This document shows, one piece after another, positions 17,860-27,573 of a stretch of 64,000 nt of DNA (position 1 is the stretch's first letter; every line of letters begins with the position of its first letter). The position numbers were made by a program, and so were the translations under genes. The stretch comes from Herbiconiux sp. VKM Ac-1786 (GTDB lineage: Bacteria; Actinomycetota; Actinomycetes; Actinomycetales; Microbacteriaceae). The notes under the pieces were generated by a model. The model was not told the origin of the DNA, did no database searches, and saw only the letters and a list, made by a program, of their open reading frames with translations. The stretch spans positions 124,001 through 188,000 of the forward strand of contig NZ_JADKSG010000002.1 in NCBI RefSeq assembly GCF_015350805.1, given 5' to 3'.

Positions 17860-17954
17860 GGTTCCCCCTAGCGCACGCTCCTATGCGCGACTCCACATTA
17901 GTGGCATAGAACAACCTGGGGTGCCGTCAGATGGGTGGGACGGGCCCGCGACTT

Positions 17955-18212
17955 TCAGTTGCCGTTCTCGTCGCCTTGGGCGGTCGATTCCACTATCCGG
18001 GCCAAGAGTGAGACGCCGATCAGGACCAACCCGAGGGTCATGCATATCTCTCGGACGATGATCGCGATGGAGCCGGCGATTGCGTTAGGGACATCGGCCG
18101 ATTGCAAGATCACCGTCAACCATCCGTTGGTGACCAAGGCCAGGGCGGCTCCGATCGCTGCGAGAACGATGCCCGTGATGAGGATCTGGCGGGTTGTGAG
18201 GCGTGGGGGCAT
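17955..18212 (-). CDS. Small two-pass membrane protein
   Basis: An 85-residue protein with two hydrophobic segments (ILITGIVLAAIGAALALV near residues 9-26 and ICMTLGLVLIGVSLLA near 55-70). It starts at ATG 18212, 12 bases after the stop of the lipoprotein gene, in the same orientation, so it is probably the last gene of a three-gene unit. Function unknown. Confidence 0.6.
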   Translation of the reverse strand: MPPRLTTRQILITGIVLAAIGAALALVTNGWLTVILQSADVPNAIAGSIAIIVREICMTLGLVLIGVSLLARIVESTAQGDENGN

Positions 18213-18223
18213 GAGTGGTCCGT

Positions 18224-18931
18224 TCAGTTGGGGTCGGCTGTCGATGAGTCGCGGCAGAATGACTTCACATCTGGGCCCAGGCGCGAGAACTCGGATTCGA
18301 AGGCCGGATCTTCCGGAGCCAGCCCTCGGAGGTCGGCTGAATCGTGCTTCTGGATCAACGACTCGACTTCGGCCGTGACGCCTGGGAGCACCTTTTCGAA
18401 GGCGGATCTGTCGGAGTCGAACGTCGATGCATCCGTCAAATACGTGTAGGCAGTGCTGCTCACGAACTGAGCGCACTCGTCGAGCGGGTTCGGCCGGTAG
18501 CCCTTGGGTAGAACCGGGATGGACTGCGTCGGTGGCACTGCGACCTCGGCTTGGGTGGCGACATCTTCGACGTGCTGGCGGGGCCCGATCGCGAACCAGT
18601 TGCTGTTCTGGACGAGCCATTGGCTGTCGGTGTCGATGGCCCAGTCTTGCAGCGCCACCAGGCTGGCAGTTGGTGAGTCGAAGACGCGGATCTGAGTGAT
18701 CGACCCATCGCTGTCGACGCAGATCGTTCCTCTCATCGAGGCCAGGTGGTAAACGTCGTCGTAGAGCGGCAGGGCACGGACGCACGTGAGTGCGACTCCG
18801 AGTTTCTCGAGTTCCGCGGCCAGGTCGTGCGTCGTGGGGGTCGCCGTGCTGGTGCACGATGAGCTGACGAGCACCGCGAGCGAGATTGCTCCCGCCGCCG
18901 TGGCCCGCCCGCCGGCGGACATCAATGCCAA
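18224..18931 (-). CDS. Putative lipoprotein
   Basis: A 235-residue secreted protein. The N-terminus has a hydrophobic stretch ending in LVSSSCTS, a plausible lipobox with the lipidated Cys near residue 26. The mature part contains three further Cys and no family I recognise. Its start overlaps the end of the upstream secreted-protein gene by 10 bases, pointing to coupled translation. Likely exposed on the outer face of the membrane; role unknown. Confidence 0.65.
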   Translation of the reverse strand: MALMSAGGRATAAGAISLAVLVSSSCTSTATPTTHDLAAELEKLGVALTCVRALPLYDDVYHLASMRGTICVDSDGSITQIRVFDSPTASLVALQDWAIDTDSQWLVQNSNWFAIGPRQHVEDVATQAEVAVPPTQSIPVLPKGYRPNPLDECAQFVSSTAYTYLTDASTFDSDRSAFEKVLPGVTAEVESLIQKHDSADLRGLAPEDPAFESEFSRLGPDVKSFCRDSSTADPN

Positions 18932-19458
18932 GCGATCATCCCGCCCGTGAGGAGGCCTGTCGCGTAGGCCTTGAGCTTCTGGTAGCCGAATACGTTGCCC
19001 CAGGAGACGTTTTTCGCGCCGCTCTTGCCGCAGCCGACACCAGAGTAGACGGGCGAGGTCGCCGAGTTGTATCCGAGACCCGAGACGCAGGCTTGCGACC
19101 GCGAGAACGGTGCGACCGACCAGGTGTAGTCGGCCATTGCTCCTGGTGAGCCGATGTAGGCGCAGGTCGCCTGGGATACGGGGCCGTAACTGCCGAGGGG
19201 CGGGAAGGACGCTGTGCTGCCGCAGCGGTCGGTCCCCAGGATGTGGTCGTCCCCGCCGGTGATGGTGCCATCACTGTTAATGACGGGATCGCTCGGGTCG
19301 ATCGGCTCAACCTGCACCGGGGGTGTGGCGTCGCCTTCGGCCAAGGTGCTGGCGGACGCCGCTACGGGGCCGATCGCCACGGCCGCGCAGGTGACGGCAA
19401 TGGCTGTTGCGACGCAGAAGCGGACCCGCCTGGTGCGGGCATTGGGGAATGTGATCAT
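18922..19458 (-). CDS. Secreted protein of unknown function
   Basis: A 178-residue protein starting at ATG 19458 behind a GAAGGG ribosome-binding site. The N-terminus is basic (ARTRRVRF) and then hydrophobic (ATAIAVTCAAVAIGPVAASA), ending in an AxA cleavage site near residue 37. The mature region has several Cys (CGSTAS, ATCAY, QACVSG, VGCGKS), likely disulphide-linked. It is the first gene of the group that continues with the lipoprotein and the small membrane protein. I do not recognise the family. Confidence 0.65.
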   Translation of the reverse strand: MITFPNARTRRVRFCVATAIAVTCAAVAIGPVAASASTLAEGDATPPVQVEPIDPSDPVINSDGTITGGDDHILGTDRCGSTASFPPLGSYGPVSQATCAYIGSPGAMADYTWSVAPFSRSQACVSGLGYNSATSPVYSGVGCGKSGAKNVSWGNVFGYQKLKAYATGLLTGGMIAWH

Positions 19459-19588
19459 CGTTGACCCTTCGACTTGATAGCGCCGCATTGGCTATCCGTG
19501 CCCCGAATGGTGATCACAGTAGGGTAGTGATGAATATTCAGCAAGCTGAGGTTGCCGATGCGTCCAGCGGTCGGTTGGAGAGACGGTG

Positions 19589-19936
19589 ATGAGGCCTGTG
19601 CCTGAGCTGATTGTGGTCCAGAGACGGGCGGTGCTACCGGGCGGCGCGGCCTTCGTGCTGTCGTTCGTCGAAGTGTGGCCGGAGCAGACGGTGGTGCGAC
19701 TCGTTGGACTCGATGGCAGTGCAGGACGCGAGCTTCGAGAGCTGAGGATGACGCTGACTGACGACACCGGCGCGGAGTATGCCTGGCGGGCGACCTCGTC
19801 GGGCGGCATGGTCCTGCCGGATGAGGTGAGCGTGGGGTTTCACGGCCCACTGGCCGAGGCCGCCGACTGGATCGTCGTCAGTGATCCGGGTGGGACTATG
19901 GATGAGCGCATAGCGCTCGACCGCCGGCCGATCTGA
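19589..19936 (+). CDS. Hypothetical small protein
   Basis: A 115-residue protein with no signal peptide, membrane segment or known motif. It is mostly predicted beta-strand (VLSFVEVWPEQTVVRLVGL, ELRMTLTDDTGAEYAW). The ATG at 19589 lies behind a TTGGAGAGA ribosome-binding site; a GTG directly upstream is an alternative. Codon usage fits a real gene. It is divergent from the secreted-protein cluster. Confidence 0.6.
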   Translation: MRPVPELIVVQRRAVLPGGAAFVLSFVEVWPEQTVVRLVGLDGSAGRELRELRMTLTDDTGAEYAWRATSSGGMVLPDEVSVGFHGPLAEAADWIVVSDPGGTMDERIALDRRPI

Positions 19937-19987
19937 ACGAACTGATTCATTCAGCTCGTACGCCGGTGGCGCTTCGCCGCCATCCGC

Positions 19988-22900
19988 TCAGGACGCTGAC
20001 TGGATGATGCCCGCTTCGGCGCGACGGAGGCGGCCGTTCTCGACGCCCCAGTCGAGGGCCGCGTCGAGGCGGGCGCTGATGGCCTCGGTCATTCGGCGGC
20101 CGCCGAAGACCGCGAAGGCCTCGCGCTTGAGGTCGGGCTCGGCCAGGCCTGCTGAGGCTTCCGCGACGATCGACATGGCGTTTGCGATCTCGATCAGGGA
20201 GACGTGGTCGAGGGAGCGGCCGTCGCCTTGGTGGGAGGAGCGGGCGCCGCGCCAGGTCGTCGGGTCGATGTCGGTCGGCCAGGCGAAGGGCTCGGTCGAG
20301 TGAGTCGTCATCTCGGCGGGGACGTGGCGGAGGATGGCTGTGGCGCGGGATTGCGCAACCTTGTTCAGTTCGAACGCGGCCGCAACGAGCTTCGCGAGGC
20401 GCACGAGGTGCACCGAGCCCTCGGTCGTCACGATCTCGCGGATCACAGCTTCGACGGCTCGGGCCGCGTCCTGGCGGGGGAGCGCGTCGAGGACCGCGAT
20501 CGAGCCGACCCGGCGCGGCACCCAGGGCGTGTAGGGGGAGAGGCGGTCGTCAGAGGTCGACGCCGGCGCCGCTGTTCCGACCGAGCGCAGGAACAACCCG
20601 GGCTCGGCAGCGGTGGTCGGAAGCGGAAGCGGGGGCGCGGGGAGGTCCGGCTCGGCATCGTCGATGTCGAAGTCGTCCTCGAGCGCCTGCTCGACCATCG
20701 AGTCCACGCGGGCCAGCTGCGCGCCGTCGTCGGCCGCCGCCAGCGCATCCGCGACCGCCAGCTCAAGCCGGTCGAGCACCGCCTCGCGGGCGTGCAGCCA
20801 CTCCGGGAGCCAGACGCGTTCGACCGCCGGCCAGTGCATCAGGTTCTTCAGCACCTCCGTGGGGAGGCCGTCGCGGTCGGCGACCGTGCGGCGGGCCCTC
20901 CAGGAGTCGCCGTCGAGGAGGACCGCGAGGAGGGGGCGGTCAGGGGTGGCGGCCGGGGCGACGCTGAGGTCGACACGGAAGTCGGAGAGGCCGACGTCGG
21001 TCTTCACGGCCAGGCCGCGCATCCGCAATTCTGAAGCGATGTCGTCTCGGTGGCGGTCGAAGATCACCGTGCGGCGGGGGTCGGCCTCGAGGGCGTCGGA
21101 GCCGCGGGAGGCCATCTCGAGGTAGGACTTCAGGTGCTTCACGCCCACCGAGCTGGTCTGCTCGGCACGCAGTTCTGACGGGTCGAAGCTGGCGAAGAGG
21201 AGCACCTGGCGGCGGGCCCGGGTGACCGCCACGTTGAGGCGGCGCTCGCCGCCGGCGCGCTGTAGGGGGCCGAAGTTCAACGGCAGGAAGCCCTTGTCGT
21301 TCACGCTGAAGGCGATCGAGAAGAGGATGGCGTCGCGCTCGTCGCCCTGCACGTTCTCGAGGTTCTTCACGAACAGGCCCTCGCTGTCGTGGTCGAGGGC
21401 CTTCAGGATGCGCTCGTCGCCGGTGTCGCGCAGCAGGTTCTCGATGAAGTCGCGCTGCTGGGCGTTGAACGTGACCACGCCGAGCGACGGGGCCTCGAAC
21501 TCGGCCAGGGGCACGTCGGCCTGGGCGCGGGTGGCGGCGTCGAAGCGGCGGCGGATCTCGGTCACGATCGCCTCGGCCTCGATGCGGTTGGTGCGCAGCT
21601 CCTTGCCCTTGCCGGCGCGGTTGAAGACGCCGTTCACGCGCACCATGGAGACGCCGTAGCCGTCGAGTGCGTCGCGCTCGGTCGAGCGGAGGGGCGCTGG
21701 GAACGACGAGAGGCGGCTCTCGTAGTAGTGGTGGTTGCTGAAGGTGATGAGCGACTCGTCCTGGCTGCGGTAGTGCCACGACAGCCACTTGCTCGGCACC
21801 TGCGACTGCACGCACTCCGAGAGGATCGACTCCTCGTCGACCACGGCGACCGCCTCGGCCGAGAGCTCGAGCTCGTCGTCGGCGTCGATGGCCGTCTCGC
21901 CGAAGCTGGTCGGCGGCATCTGCTTGCTGTCGCCCACCACCACGACGGAATCGGCGCGGCCCATGGCGCCCACCGCATCCGCCACCCGGATCTGCGAGGC
22001 CTCGTCGAACACCACGATGTCGAACAGGCCCGGCTTCGCGGGGAAGAAGCGGGCGACCGACTCGGGCGACATCAGGGTGATCGGCAGGATCTGGGTGATC
22101 AGCTCGCCGAAGGTGTCGAGCAAGGTGCGCACGCTCATCCCACCCCGCTGACGCTCGAGCTGGCGGCGCAGCAGGCCGACCTGGCCGGCCGGTGCGCTCG
22201 AATCGAAACGCCTGAGCGCCAGCACGTGGGCCGGGATGGCGTTCGGCAGCTCGGCGCGGATGGCCAGCGCACTCGTGGTGAAGCGTTCGATCGAGCGGTT
22301 GTGGGCGGTGGGGTCGAAGTCGGCCAGGCCGGTGCTCTGCTCACGCTCGTCGACGGATGCCGCCGCGAGACCCTTCTCGAACGACAGGCGGGCGTCATCG
22401 GCTGAGAGGTCGCCGGTTTCCAAGGCCTGCACCGCCTCGGTCAGGCCGCGGCTGCGGAGGGGTTCGAGGGCGCGGGAGAAGGCGAGCCAGCGGTCGAGGG
22501 CGACCGGGGTGGGGGAGTCGACGGCGCGGCCGGGGCGGGTGGCGGCCCAGGCATCGAAGAAGCCGCGGTGGGCGGGGGTGGCTGTCGATTCGCTCGTCTG
22601 TCGTGCATCCGCCCAGTCGGGGAGGCCGTTCGCCGTCGTGTGCGCTGCCGCGATGAGGTCGCCCCAGGCGGTGCTCATGGCCGACAGGGCTGCTGAGCGG
22701 TTCGCGTCAGGTGCGGTCGTCTCGTAGAGGCGGCGGCTCTCGGTGGTGAAGGCGTCGGGCTGGTCGCCCGGGCGCACGCCGATGGTCGAGCCGACCCAGC
22801 GCAGCCAGGCGATTTGGTTGAGGGCCGCGTCGGCGTCGCTCGGGCGGAGCGGGTTCCAGTCGGTGGCGAGGTGCATGCCGGGCAGCTGCTGCACGGTCGC

Positions 22901-25900
22901 TCGAAGCGCGTTCGCGTGCTCGGCCGACGCCGCGATCTGGCCGGTGAGGGCCGAGAACTGCTTGAGGTCAACCGCATCGGGCGCCTTCAGCACCGTTGCG
23001 AGGCGTGCCGCGACCGCGCGGCGGCGCTTCTTGCGGCCGAAGAATCCCGACTGGTCGGCGGCCAGCGCCTCGGCGTGGATGGCTGTTGCGTCGAGCGCGA
23101 TCGCCTCGGGCTGCGCCTGCTGCAGCCACGACGGTGACGTCTGCGCCAGGGTGCCGAGCTGGTCGAGGATCGACTGGGCGTGCTGGTTCCAAGGGCTCGT
23201 CGTGTCGCGGGCGGCGTCGATCACGGCGAGCGGCTCGCGCTGGTAGCCGTCGATGCGGGACCAGTCGGCGAGCTGCTCGGGGGTCTGCGCCAGGTCGGTG
23301 AGTTCGGGGGCGTTACCCGCATCGCGGGCGGCTGCAATCGCTTGATCGAGCGCCTTCGCCGCGGCGTGCGCGGCGGTCGCGTCGATCGGTGCCTCCGGCC
23401 GGTCGACCACGAAGCCCCACGGGTTCACCCGCTGCGGCCGCACGTAGTCGGCCGTCTCGGGCAGGTCGCGCAGCGCGGTACGGATCGCGTCGAAGTCCTC
23501 GGGTGAGCCGCCCGCGACGAGCGACGCCGGCACCGGCAGCGCGGGCACGAAGGCGTCGGCCGCCAGCTCGCTCGTGCGCGCCGAATAGAGGGAGAGCCCG
23601 GCCGGGTTACTCTCGTGCAGCCGGTCGGCGTAGCGGGAGAGCGTGCGGCGGTTCGAGTTCGCGATCTCGAGGTTCGTCGTGAGGGCGGCGCCGTCGGTCG
23701 TCACCCGATGCTCGAGCGCCGACTTGATCTGCGCCCGCACCGCTGTGGGCCGCGCGCCCTTGTCGTGTAGGTCGAGCGAGAACGGGCCGAGGCCGATCTC
23801 CTCGAGGCGGCGCTGAACCACGCTGAGGGCCGCCCGCTTCTCGGCCACGAACAGCACGCGCTTGCCGTCGGTGAGAGCCTTCGCGAGCAGGTTCGTGATG
23901 GTCTGGGACTTGCCCGTGCCGGGAGGGCCCTCGAGCACGAAGGTTCGGCCCTGCGCGGCCTCGGCGACGGCCTCGAGCTGCGAGGAGTCGGCCGGCACCG
24001 GACACTGTGCGCTCAAGGCGTCGAGGTCGACGGTGCCCTCGGCCGCGGGCGGCACCGGGTCGGCGAAGGCCGCGGTCGGCGTCTCGATCAGGTGCTTCAC
24101 GAGCGGGTTGGCGGCGAGCGACTCCCAGTTCTCGTCGAGGTCCTTCCAGAGCCGGAACTTCGCGAACTGGAGGATGCCCAGATTCACGGTGTCGTCGACC
24201 CGGAAGGGCAGTCCAGCATCCAGAACCGCCTGCCGCGTTTCGGTGAACGCGGCCTGCAGGTCGATGCCCGCGCCATCCTGAACCGGCTCGGCCAGCCCCG
24301 GGATGCTCAGGTCGAACGCCTGGCCCAGCTTCTCGAGCAGGCAGTAGTTGGGGGTGGACGCGCCCGACTCGTCGAGCGTGAGCCGGTAGAGCGAGCCGCG
24401 GTTGGCCGTCGTGAGCGTGACCGGCACGAGGATGAGCGGCGACCGCAGCTCGCGGTCGTTGAACGTCCAGTGCAGCATGCCGAAGGCGAGGTAGAGGTTG
24501 TTGGCGCCGGTCTCCTCGACGATCGTCTTCGCCTTGTAGGCGAGGTAGCGCAGCTTCGTGGCGTACGACTCGTCGGTGATGTCGACGTACGCCTCCTTGC
24601 GGTCGGCGAGCAGCTGAGCGCGCGTCTCGTCGGGCAGCTCGCGCCCGTACTGGATCTTGCGCTCGCGATCGACGGCGCTGACCGTGTTCGAGGGTCGCAG
24701 CGACAGCTGCAGCCCCGAACTGATCTGGTCCTCCAGCTGCGCGAGGGATCCGCTCGGCACCGCGAGCGAGTAGCCGGCGCGGTCGGTGAAGTTGATCAGC
24801 CGGTTGCGCAGGCTCAGGTCGAGCAGCGAGTTCTTCCACTGCGCCACGCGGGGTGGGGCGGATGCTCGCCCCGCCCCCTCACCGCCCGTCGCCGTCGTCG
24901 CGCGGCCGTCGCGCGTCGCCACCCGCGGGGCCACCCGGTACTCGGTGACGACCACGCTGCCGTCGGCGTCGACCGACCGGGACGGCAGCGGGAAGATGCT
25001 CGCCGACCGCGCCGCGCCCACGTCGACGGCGCCGATGAAGGTGCTCGGAGCGCCCTCGATGCGGGCTCTCGCGGCGCTCTTCGCGGCCTCGACGTCGCCG
25101 GCTCGCTGATCGGTGACCGCCGTCGTCTCGATCAGCACGATCTGGCCGAGCGCCACGCGGTTGATCAGGTCGGCGGGCTCGAAGTCGACCACCGAGCCCA
25201 GCTCGCTGTTGTGGCGCCAGTAGCCGAGCAGGGCGTGGCCGTCGAAGATCCACAGCGTCGAGTTGATGCCCGCCTGCTCGAGGGCGGCGGCCAGCACCAC
25301 CGTCGTGTCGAGGCAGGTGCCGACCCGGCCCTCGAGCACCTCGGCGGGGGTGCGCACCTTCTGGCCGGTGGCCGCCCAGCTGGCGGGCGGTTCGGCGTAG
25401 CGGATGCCTCGTTGGCGCATGGCTTCGAAGATCGCCGCGACCGTCGCATCCACCCGGCTGGGATCGTCGAGCTGGTAGCCCGTCATGCTGCGGTCGCCCG
25501 TGGCCTGCTCGAGCAGCTCGCCGGCCTCGTGCAGGAGCGGCTGGATCGCGGCGGCGTTCGGCTGCACGTAGGCGGGGAGCAGCTCCATGCCGAGCTGCAC
25601 CGGGGTGGTGCGCCACTGGGAGGCGGCGAGGACGTCGACGTCTGCCGCTGCTTGCGCGATGAGGGTGCCGTCGGCGTCGCTCAGGCGGGCGGTGATGCGG
25701 CCGGGGCGCTGCTCGTCGACGGCGAGCATCCTCGCGGGGTCGAGGTGGAGGGTTCGCTCATCGAGGGTGATGGTGGCGTGCTCGGCGAGGTCGATCAGGG
25801 TGGTGCTCGGGGCGCCGAGGGAGCCGAAGGCGTCGGTGGCCTCGATCTCGAGTTTCGCGCCGCGGCGGGCGGGGCCGTCGTTCGTGATGGTGACGGCTTC

Positions 25901-26080
25901 GAGCGCGGAGAGGCGCGCGTTGGCGAGGGCGTAGCTGACGACGCCGGCGGTCGTGAGCTCGAGCCTGGCCGTGGCCGTGGCCGGGGCTGTCGCTGTCGCT
26001 GTCGCTGTCGCCGCCGTCGTCGTCTCGCGCTCGCTGGCGCCTTCGGGCGCACGGCTGACTTCAGGGTTGTTGCTGTCCAT
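19988..26080 (-). CDS. Giant DUF4011 / superfamily 1 helicase with C-terminal nuclease-like domain
   Basis: A 2030-residue protein. In order: a Thr/Ala-rich N-terminus (residues 18-40), a transglutaminase-like segment with EGRVGTCLDTTVVLAAAL near 250, DUF4011 opening with WKNSLLDLSLRNRLINF near 425, Walker A LEGPPGTGKSQT near 717, Walker B FDIVVFDEASQIR near 1360, LGVVTFNAQQRDF near 1530, and RRLNVAVTRARRQVL near 1615. A Vsr/DUF559-type segment (about 1650-1745, DRHRDDIASELRMRGLAVKT) and a DUF3320-like tail follow. Large DUF4011-helicase-nuclease proteins are reported single-gene defence factors, so a restriction-like role is likely. A related broken copy lies at 11965-12808. Confidence 0.85.
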   Translation of the reverse strand: MDSNNPEVSRAPEGASERETTTAATATATATAPATATARLELTTAGVVSYALANARLSALEAVTITNDGPARRGAKLEIEATDAFGSLGAPSTTLIDLAEHATITLDERTLHLDPARMLAVDEQRPGRITARLSDADGTLIAQAAADVDVLAASQWRTTPVQLGMELLPAYVQPNAAAIQPLLHEAGELLEQATGDRSMTGYQLDDPSRVDATVAAIFEAMRQRGIRYAEPPASWAATGQKVRTPAEVLEGRVGTCLDTTVVLAAALEQAGINSTLWIFDGHALLGYWRHNSELGSVVDFEPADLINRVALGQIVLIETTAVTDQRAGDVEAAKSAARARIEGAPSTFIGAVDVGAARSASIFPLPSRSVDADGSVVVTEYRVAPRVATRDGRATTATGGEGAGRASAPPRVAQWKNSLLDLSLRNRLINFTDRAGYSLAVPSGSLAQLEDQISSGLQLSLRPSNTVSAVDRERKIQYGRELPDETRAQLLADRKEAYVDITDESYATKLRYLAYKAKTIVEETGANNLYLAFGMLHWTFNDRELRSPLILVPVTLTTANRGSLYRLTLDESGASTPNYCLLEKLGQAFDLSIPGLAEPVQDGAGIDLQAAFTETRQAVLDAGLPFRVDDTVNLGILQFAKFRLWKDLDENWESLAANPLVKHLIETPTAAFADPVPPAAEGTVDLDALSAQCPVPADSSQLEAVAEAAQGRTFVLEGPPGTGKSQTITNLLAKALTDGKRVLFVAEKRAALSVVQRRLEEIGLGPFSLDLHDKGARPTAVRAQIKSALEHRVTTDGAALTTNLEIANSNRRTLSRYADRLHESNPAGLSLYSARTSELAADAFVPALPVPASLVAGGSPEDFDAIRTALRDLPETADYVRPQRVNPWGFVVDRPEAPIDATAAHAAAKALDQAIAAARDAGNAPELTDLAQTPEQLADWSRIDGYQREPLAVIDAARDTTSPWNQHAQSILDQLGTLAQTSPSWLQQAQPEAIALDATAIHAEALAADQSGFFGRKKRRRAVAARLATVLKAPDAVDLKQFSALTGQIAASAEHANALRATVQQLPGMHLATDWNPLRPSDADAALNQIAWLRWVGSTIGVRPGDQPDAFTTESRRLYETTAPDANRSAALSAMSTAWGDLIAAAHTTANGLPDWADARQTSESTATPAHRGFFDAWAATRPGRAVDSPTPVALDRWLAFSRALEPLRSRGLTEAVQALETGDLSADDARLSFEKGLAAASVDEREQSTGLADFDPTAHNRSIERFTTSALAIRAELPNAIPAHVLALRRFDSSAPAGQVGLLRRQLERQRGGMSVRTLLDTFGELITQILPITLMSPESVARFFPAKPGLFDIVVFDEASQIRVADAVGAMGRADSVVVVGDSKQMPPTSFGETAIDADDELELSAEAVAVVDEESILSECVQSQVPSKWLSWHYRSQDESLITFSNHHYYESRLSSFPAPLRSTERDALDGYGVSMVRVNGVFNRAGKGKELRTNRIEAEAIVTEIRRRFDAATRAQADVPLAEFEAPSLGVVTFNAQQRDFIENLLRDTGDERILKALDHDSEGLFVKNLENVQGDERDAILFSIAFSVNDKGFLPLNFGPLQRAGGERRLNVAVTRARRQVLLFASFDPSELRAEQTSSVGVKHLKSYLEMASRGSDALEADPRRTVIFDRHRDDIASELRMRGLAVKTDVGLSDFRVDLSVAPAATPDRPLLAVLLDGDSWRARRTVADRDGLPTEVLKNLMHWPAVERVWLPEWLHAREAVLDRLELAVADALAAADDGAQLARVDSMVEQALEDDFDIDDAEPDLPAPPLPLPTTAAEPGLFLRSVGTAAPASTSDDRLSPYTPWVPRRVGSIAVLDALPRQDAARAVEAVIREIVTTEGSVHLVRLAKLVAAAFELNKVAQSRATAILRHVPAEMTTHSTEPFAWPTDIDPTTWRGARSSHQGDGRSLDHVSLIEIANAMSIVAEASAGLAEPDLKREAFAVFGGRRMTEAISARLDAALDWGVENGRLRRAEAGIIQSAS

Positions 26081-26193
26081 CGAGCTGCTCCCGGCGCTTC
26101 ACGGCGATCGAACGCGCAGCGCCCGCCCACCTCGTCACTGCGTCCCACGAGCATACGTCGGGCCGCTGACAGGCCTGCACGAGGCTCGTCCGC

Positions 26194-26822
26194 TCAACTC
26201 CTCTCCGCGGGAGCAATGGAGAGCCGCTTGATCTCGGTCACCGCCCGATCGTGCTCGTGCGCATCCGCCGAAGCGACGACCTTCTCGAACATCGCGATCA
26301 GAGGTGCGAGGTCGTCGTCATCGGATCCCGCGCGAGCGGCCGCGTGGTTCTCCTCGCCGTGGACCGGACGCCAATCGAGCTGCCAGCCCGCTTCGAGGGC
26401 GAGGCGGTTCCAGAAGATCCGCTGCGTCCTGCCGTTGCCCTCCCGAAACGGGTGGATGTAGTCGATCTTCTCGTATTGGAACGCGAGCCGCTGTACGAAC
26501 TCATCACGCCCCAGGCCCTGGAGATGCTGCTCTAGCCGACGGGCAGGAAGAACTGTGCGCCTGGCACGTCTTTTCGAACATCGACCGAGCGAACTTGGCC
26601 GGCCCAGTCGAAGACATCCTGGAACAGGTGCCGATGAATCGCCATGAACTCGTTGAGGTCATTGGTGGGTACAACCGGATGGTCTAGGAGTTCAACCGCT
26701 CGCGCGAAGGAGAGATCGGCCTCGGCTTCGGCCAGCTCGGTGGCGGTGACTGCCCCCACGAGGTTACGGAGGACGGTTGAGCCGGGTATCAGGTACGGGT
26801 CGATGAAGTCAGGAGAGGCCAT
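26194..26822 (-). pseudogene. fic: Fic-domain toxin gene, frameshifted
   Basis: Fic enzymes transfer AMP or a related group from a nucleotide to a target protein. The first part (to 26533) reads IHRHLFQDVFDWAGQVR and then stops at TAG; the second part, in another frame, reads GRDEFVQRLAFQYEKIDY followed by the intact catalytic motif HPFREGNGR (26428-26454) and TQRIFWNRLALEAGW. One extra base in GTCGGC-TAGAG near 26533 would join the two parts as PVGLEQHL. As written, the enzyme lacks its active site. The start overlaps the antitoxin gene; ATG 26822 or GTG 26831 may be used. The broken state could be decay or a sequencing error. Confidence 0.8.
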
Positions 26823-26982
26823 AACGGGCACGGACTCGGTCGACGAGTTCGCTCGAGTCGATCACGCCGGCCACATAGGAGTCAGCATCAGCCCGGGTGC
26901 TGTCCGTCACCGTAAGGCCCTCGATCTCGGCGCTATGTATCGCCGCTTCGACTTGCTGTGCTCGCGATTCAGTGATGGTCAT
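26809..26982 (-). CDS. VbhA-like antitoxin of a Fic module
   Basis: A 57-residue protein with the inhibitory helix motif of Fic antitoxins, S/T-x-x-x-E-G/N, seen as HSAEIEGLTVT near residues 14-24, and the usual continuation DSYVAGVIDSSELVDRVRARYG. Such antitoxins insert a Glu into the Fic ATP site. ATG 26982 follows AGGAGG at the right spacing, which decides this start over the longer frame. It overlaps the toxin gene start by 14 bases, typical of coupled toxin-antitoxin pairs. Confidence 0.82.
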   Translation of the reverse strand: MTITESRAQQVEAAIHSAEIEGLTVTDSTRADADSYVAGVIDSSELVDRVRARYGLS

Positions 26983-27010
26983 CGAGATCCTCCTGGTGGG
27001 TAATTCGACG

Positions 27011-27031
27011 CGTCGGGTCAGACATCCGACG
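27011..27031 (-). promoter_or_regulatory. Inverted repeat upstream of the antitoxin gene
   Basis: CGTCGG and CCGACG arms around a 9-base centre lie about 30-50 bases upstream of the antitoxin start, where an operator could be. No supporting second copy was found. Confidence 0.25.
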
Positions 27032-27291
27032 TGAGCATGACCCTGGAACTGGTCGAGGCGGTGGCAGGCCTCCATTGTCGACAACTCGATGGCCTGTGTT
27101 GCTCGTCCTCATGCGAGCAGCGCATGGGACAGATGGTGACGACCGCGACTATCACGTGCGGGACAGGCGGCCGATCACGTCCCCGTGCTCAAGCAGCAGG
27201 CGATCGAGGATTCGGTCCATCGCGTTCGGCCGCACCGATGCGGACTCGTTGGCGGCATCGGAGCTGCGAGGCGGGGTGGGAGGCATCCGTG

Positions 27292-27501
27292 TCAGGGGCC
27301 GGGGCGGCGGCGGCGGAGGGCGAGGACGAGGAGCACTACGCCGACGACCGCGAGGGCCGCGCCGATGTAGAGCCAGGTGCGGTCGCCGGTCATCGAGCTG
27401 CCGGGGATGAGGTTCGCGCCCTGGCCGGCGAAGAGGAGGCCGATCAGCAGCGCCACGACGCCGATCACGATGAGGGCGGTGCGGGTGGCTCGGTTGGTCA
27501 T
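27292..27501 (-). CDS. Small two-pass membrane protein
   Basis: A 69-residue protein with two transmembrane segments (ALIVIGVVALLIGLLFAG near residues 9-26; YIGAALAVVGVVLLVLAL near 45-62) and a basic C-terminus RRRRP. The ATG at 27501 lies 7 bases after TAGTGT (27509-27514), so the mRNA is probably leaderless. Function unknown. Confidence 0.65.
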   Translation of the reverse strand: MTNRATRTALIVIGVVALLIGLLFAGQGANLIPGSSMTGDRTWLYIGAALAVVGVVLLVLALRRRRPGP

Positions 27502-27508
27502 GGTGCCG

Positions 27509-27514
27509 ACACTA
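27509..27514 (-). promoter_or_regulatory. -10 box of a leaderless promoter
   Basis: TAGTGT on the minus strand, 7 bases before ATG 27501. Confidence 0.5.
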
Positions 27515-27573
27515 CGCCCCGGGGTCGTGCCGCGGGTGCTGCCGGGCATCCGCTCCATTGCACACGACGCTAG

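Noticed and set aside
24092-26461. Long open frame of 789 codons on the + strand opposite the giant helicase
   Set aside because: It is the antisense of a real gene, rich in Arg/Gly, and has no domain; open frames of this kind are common in high-GC sequence.
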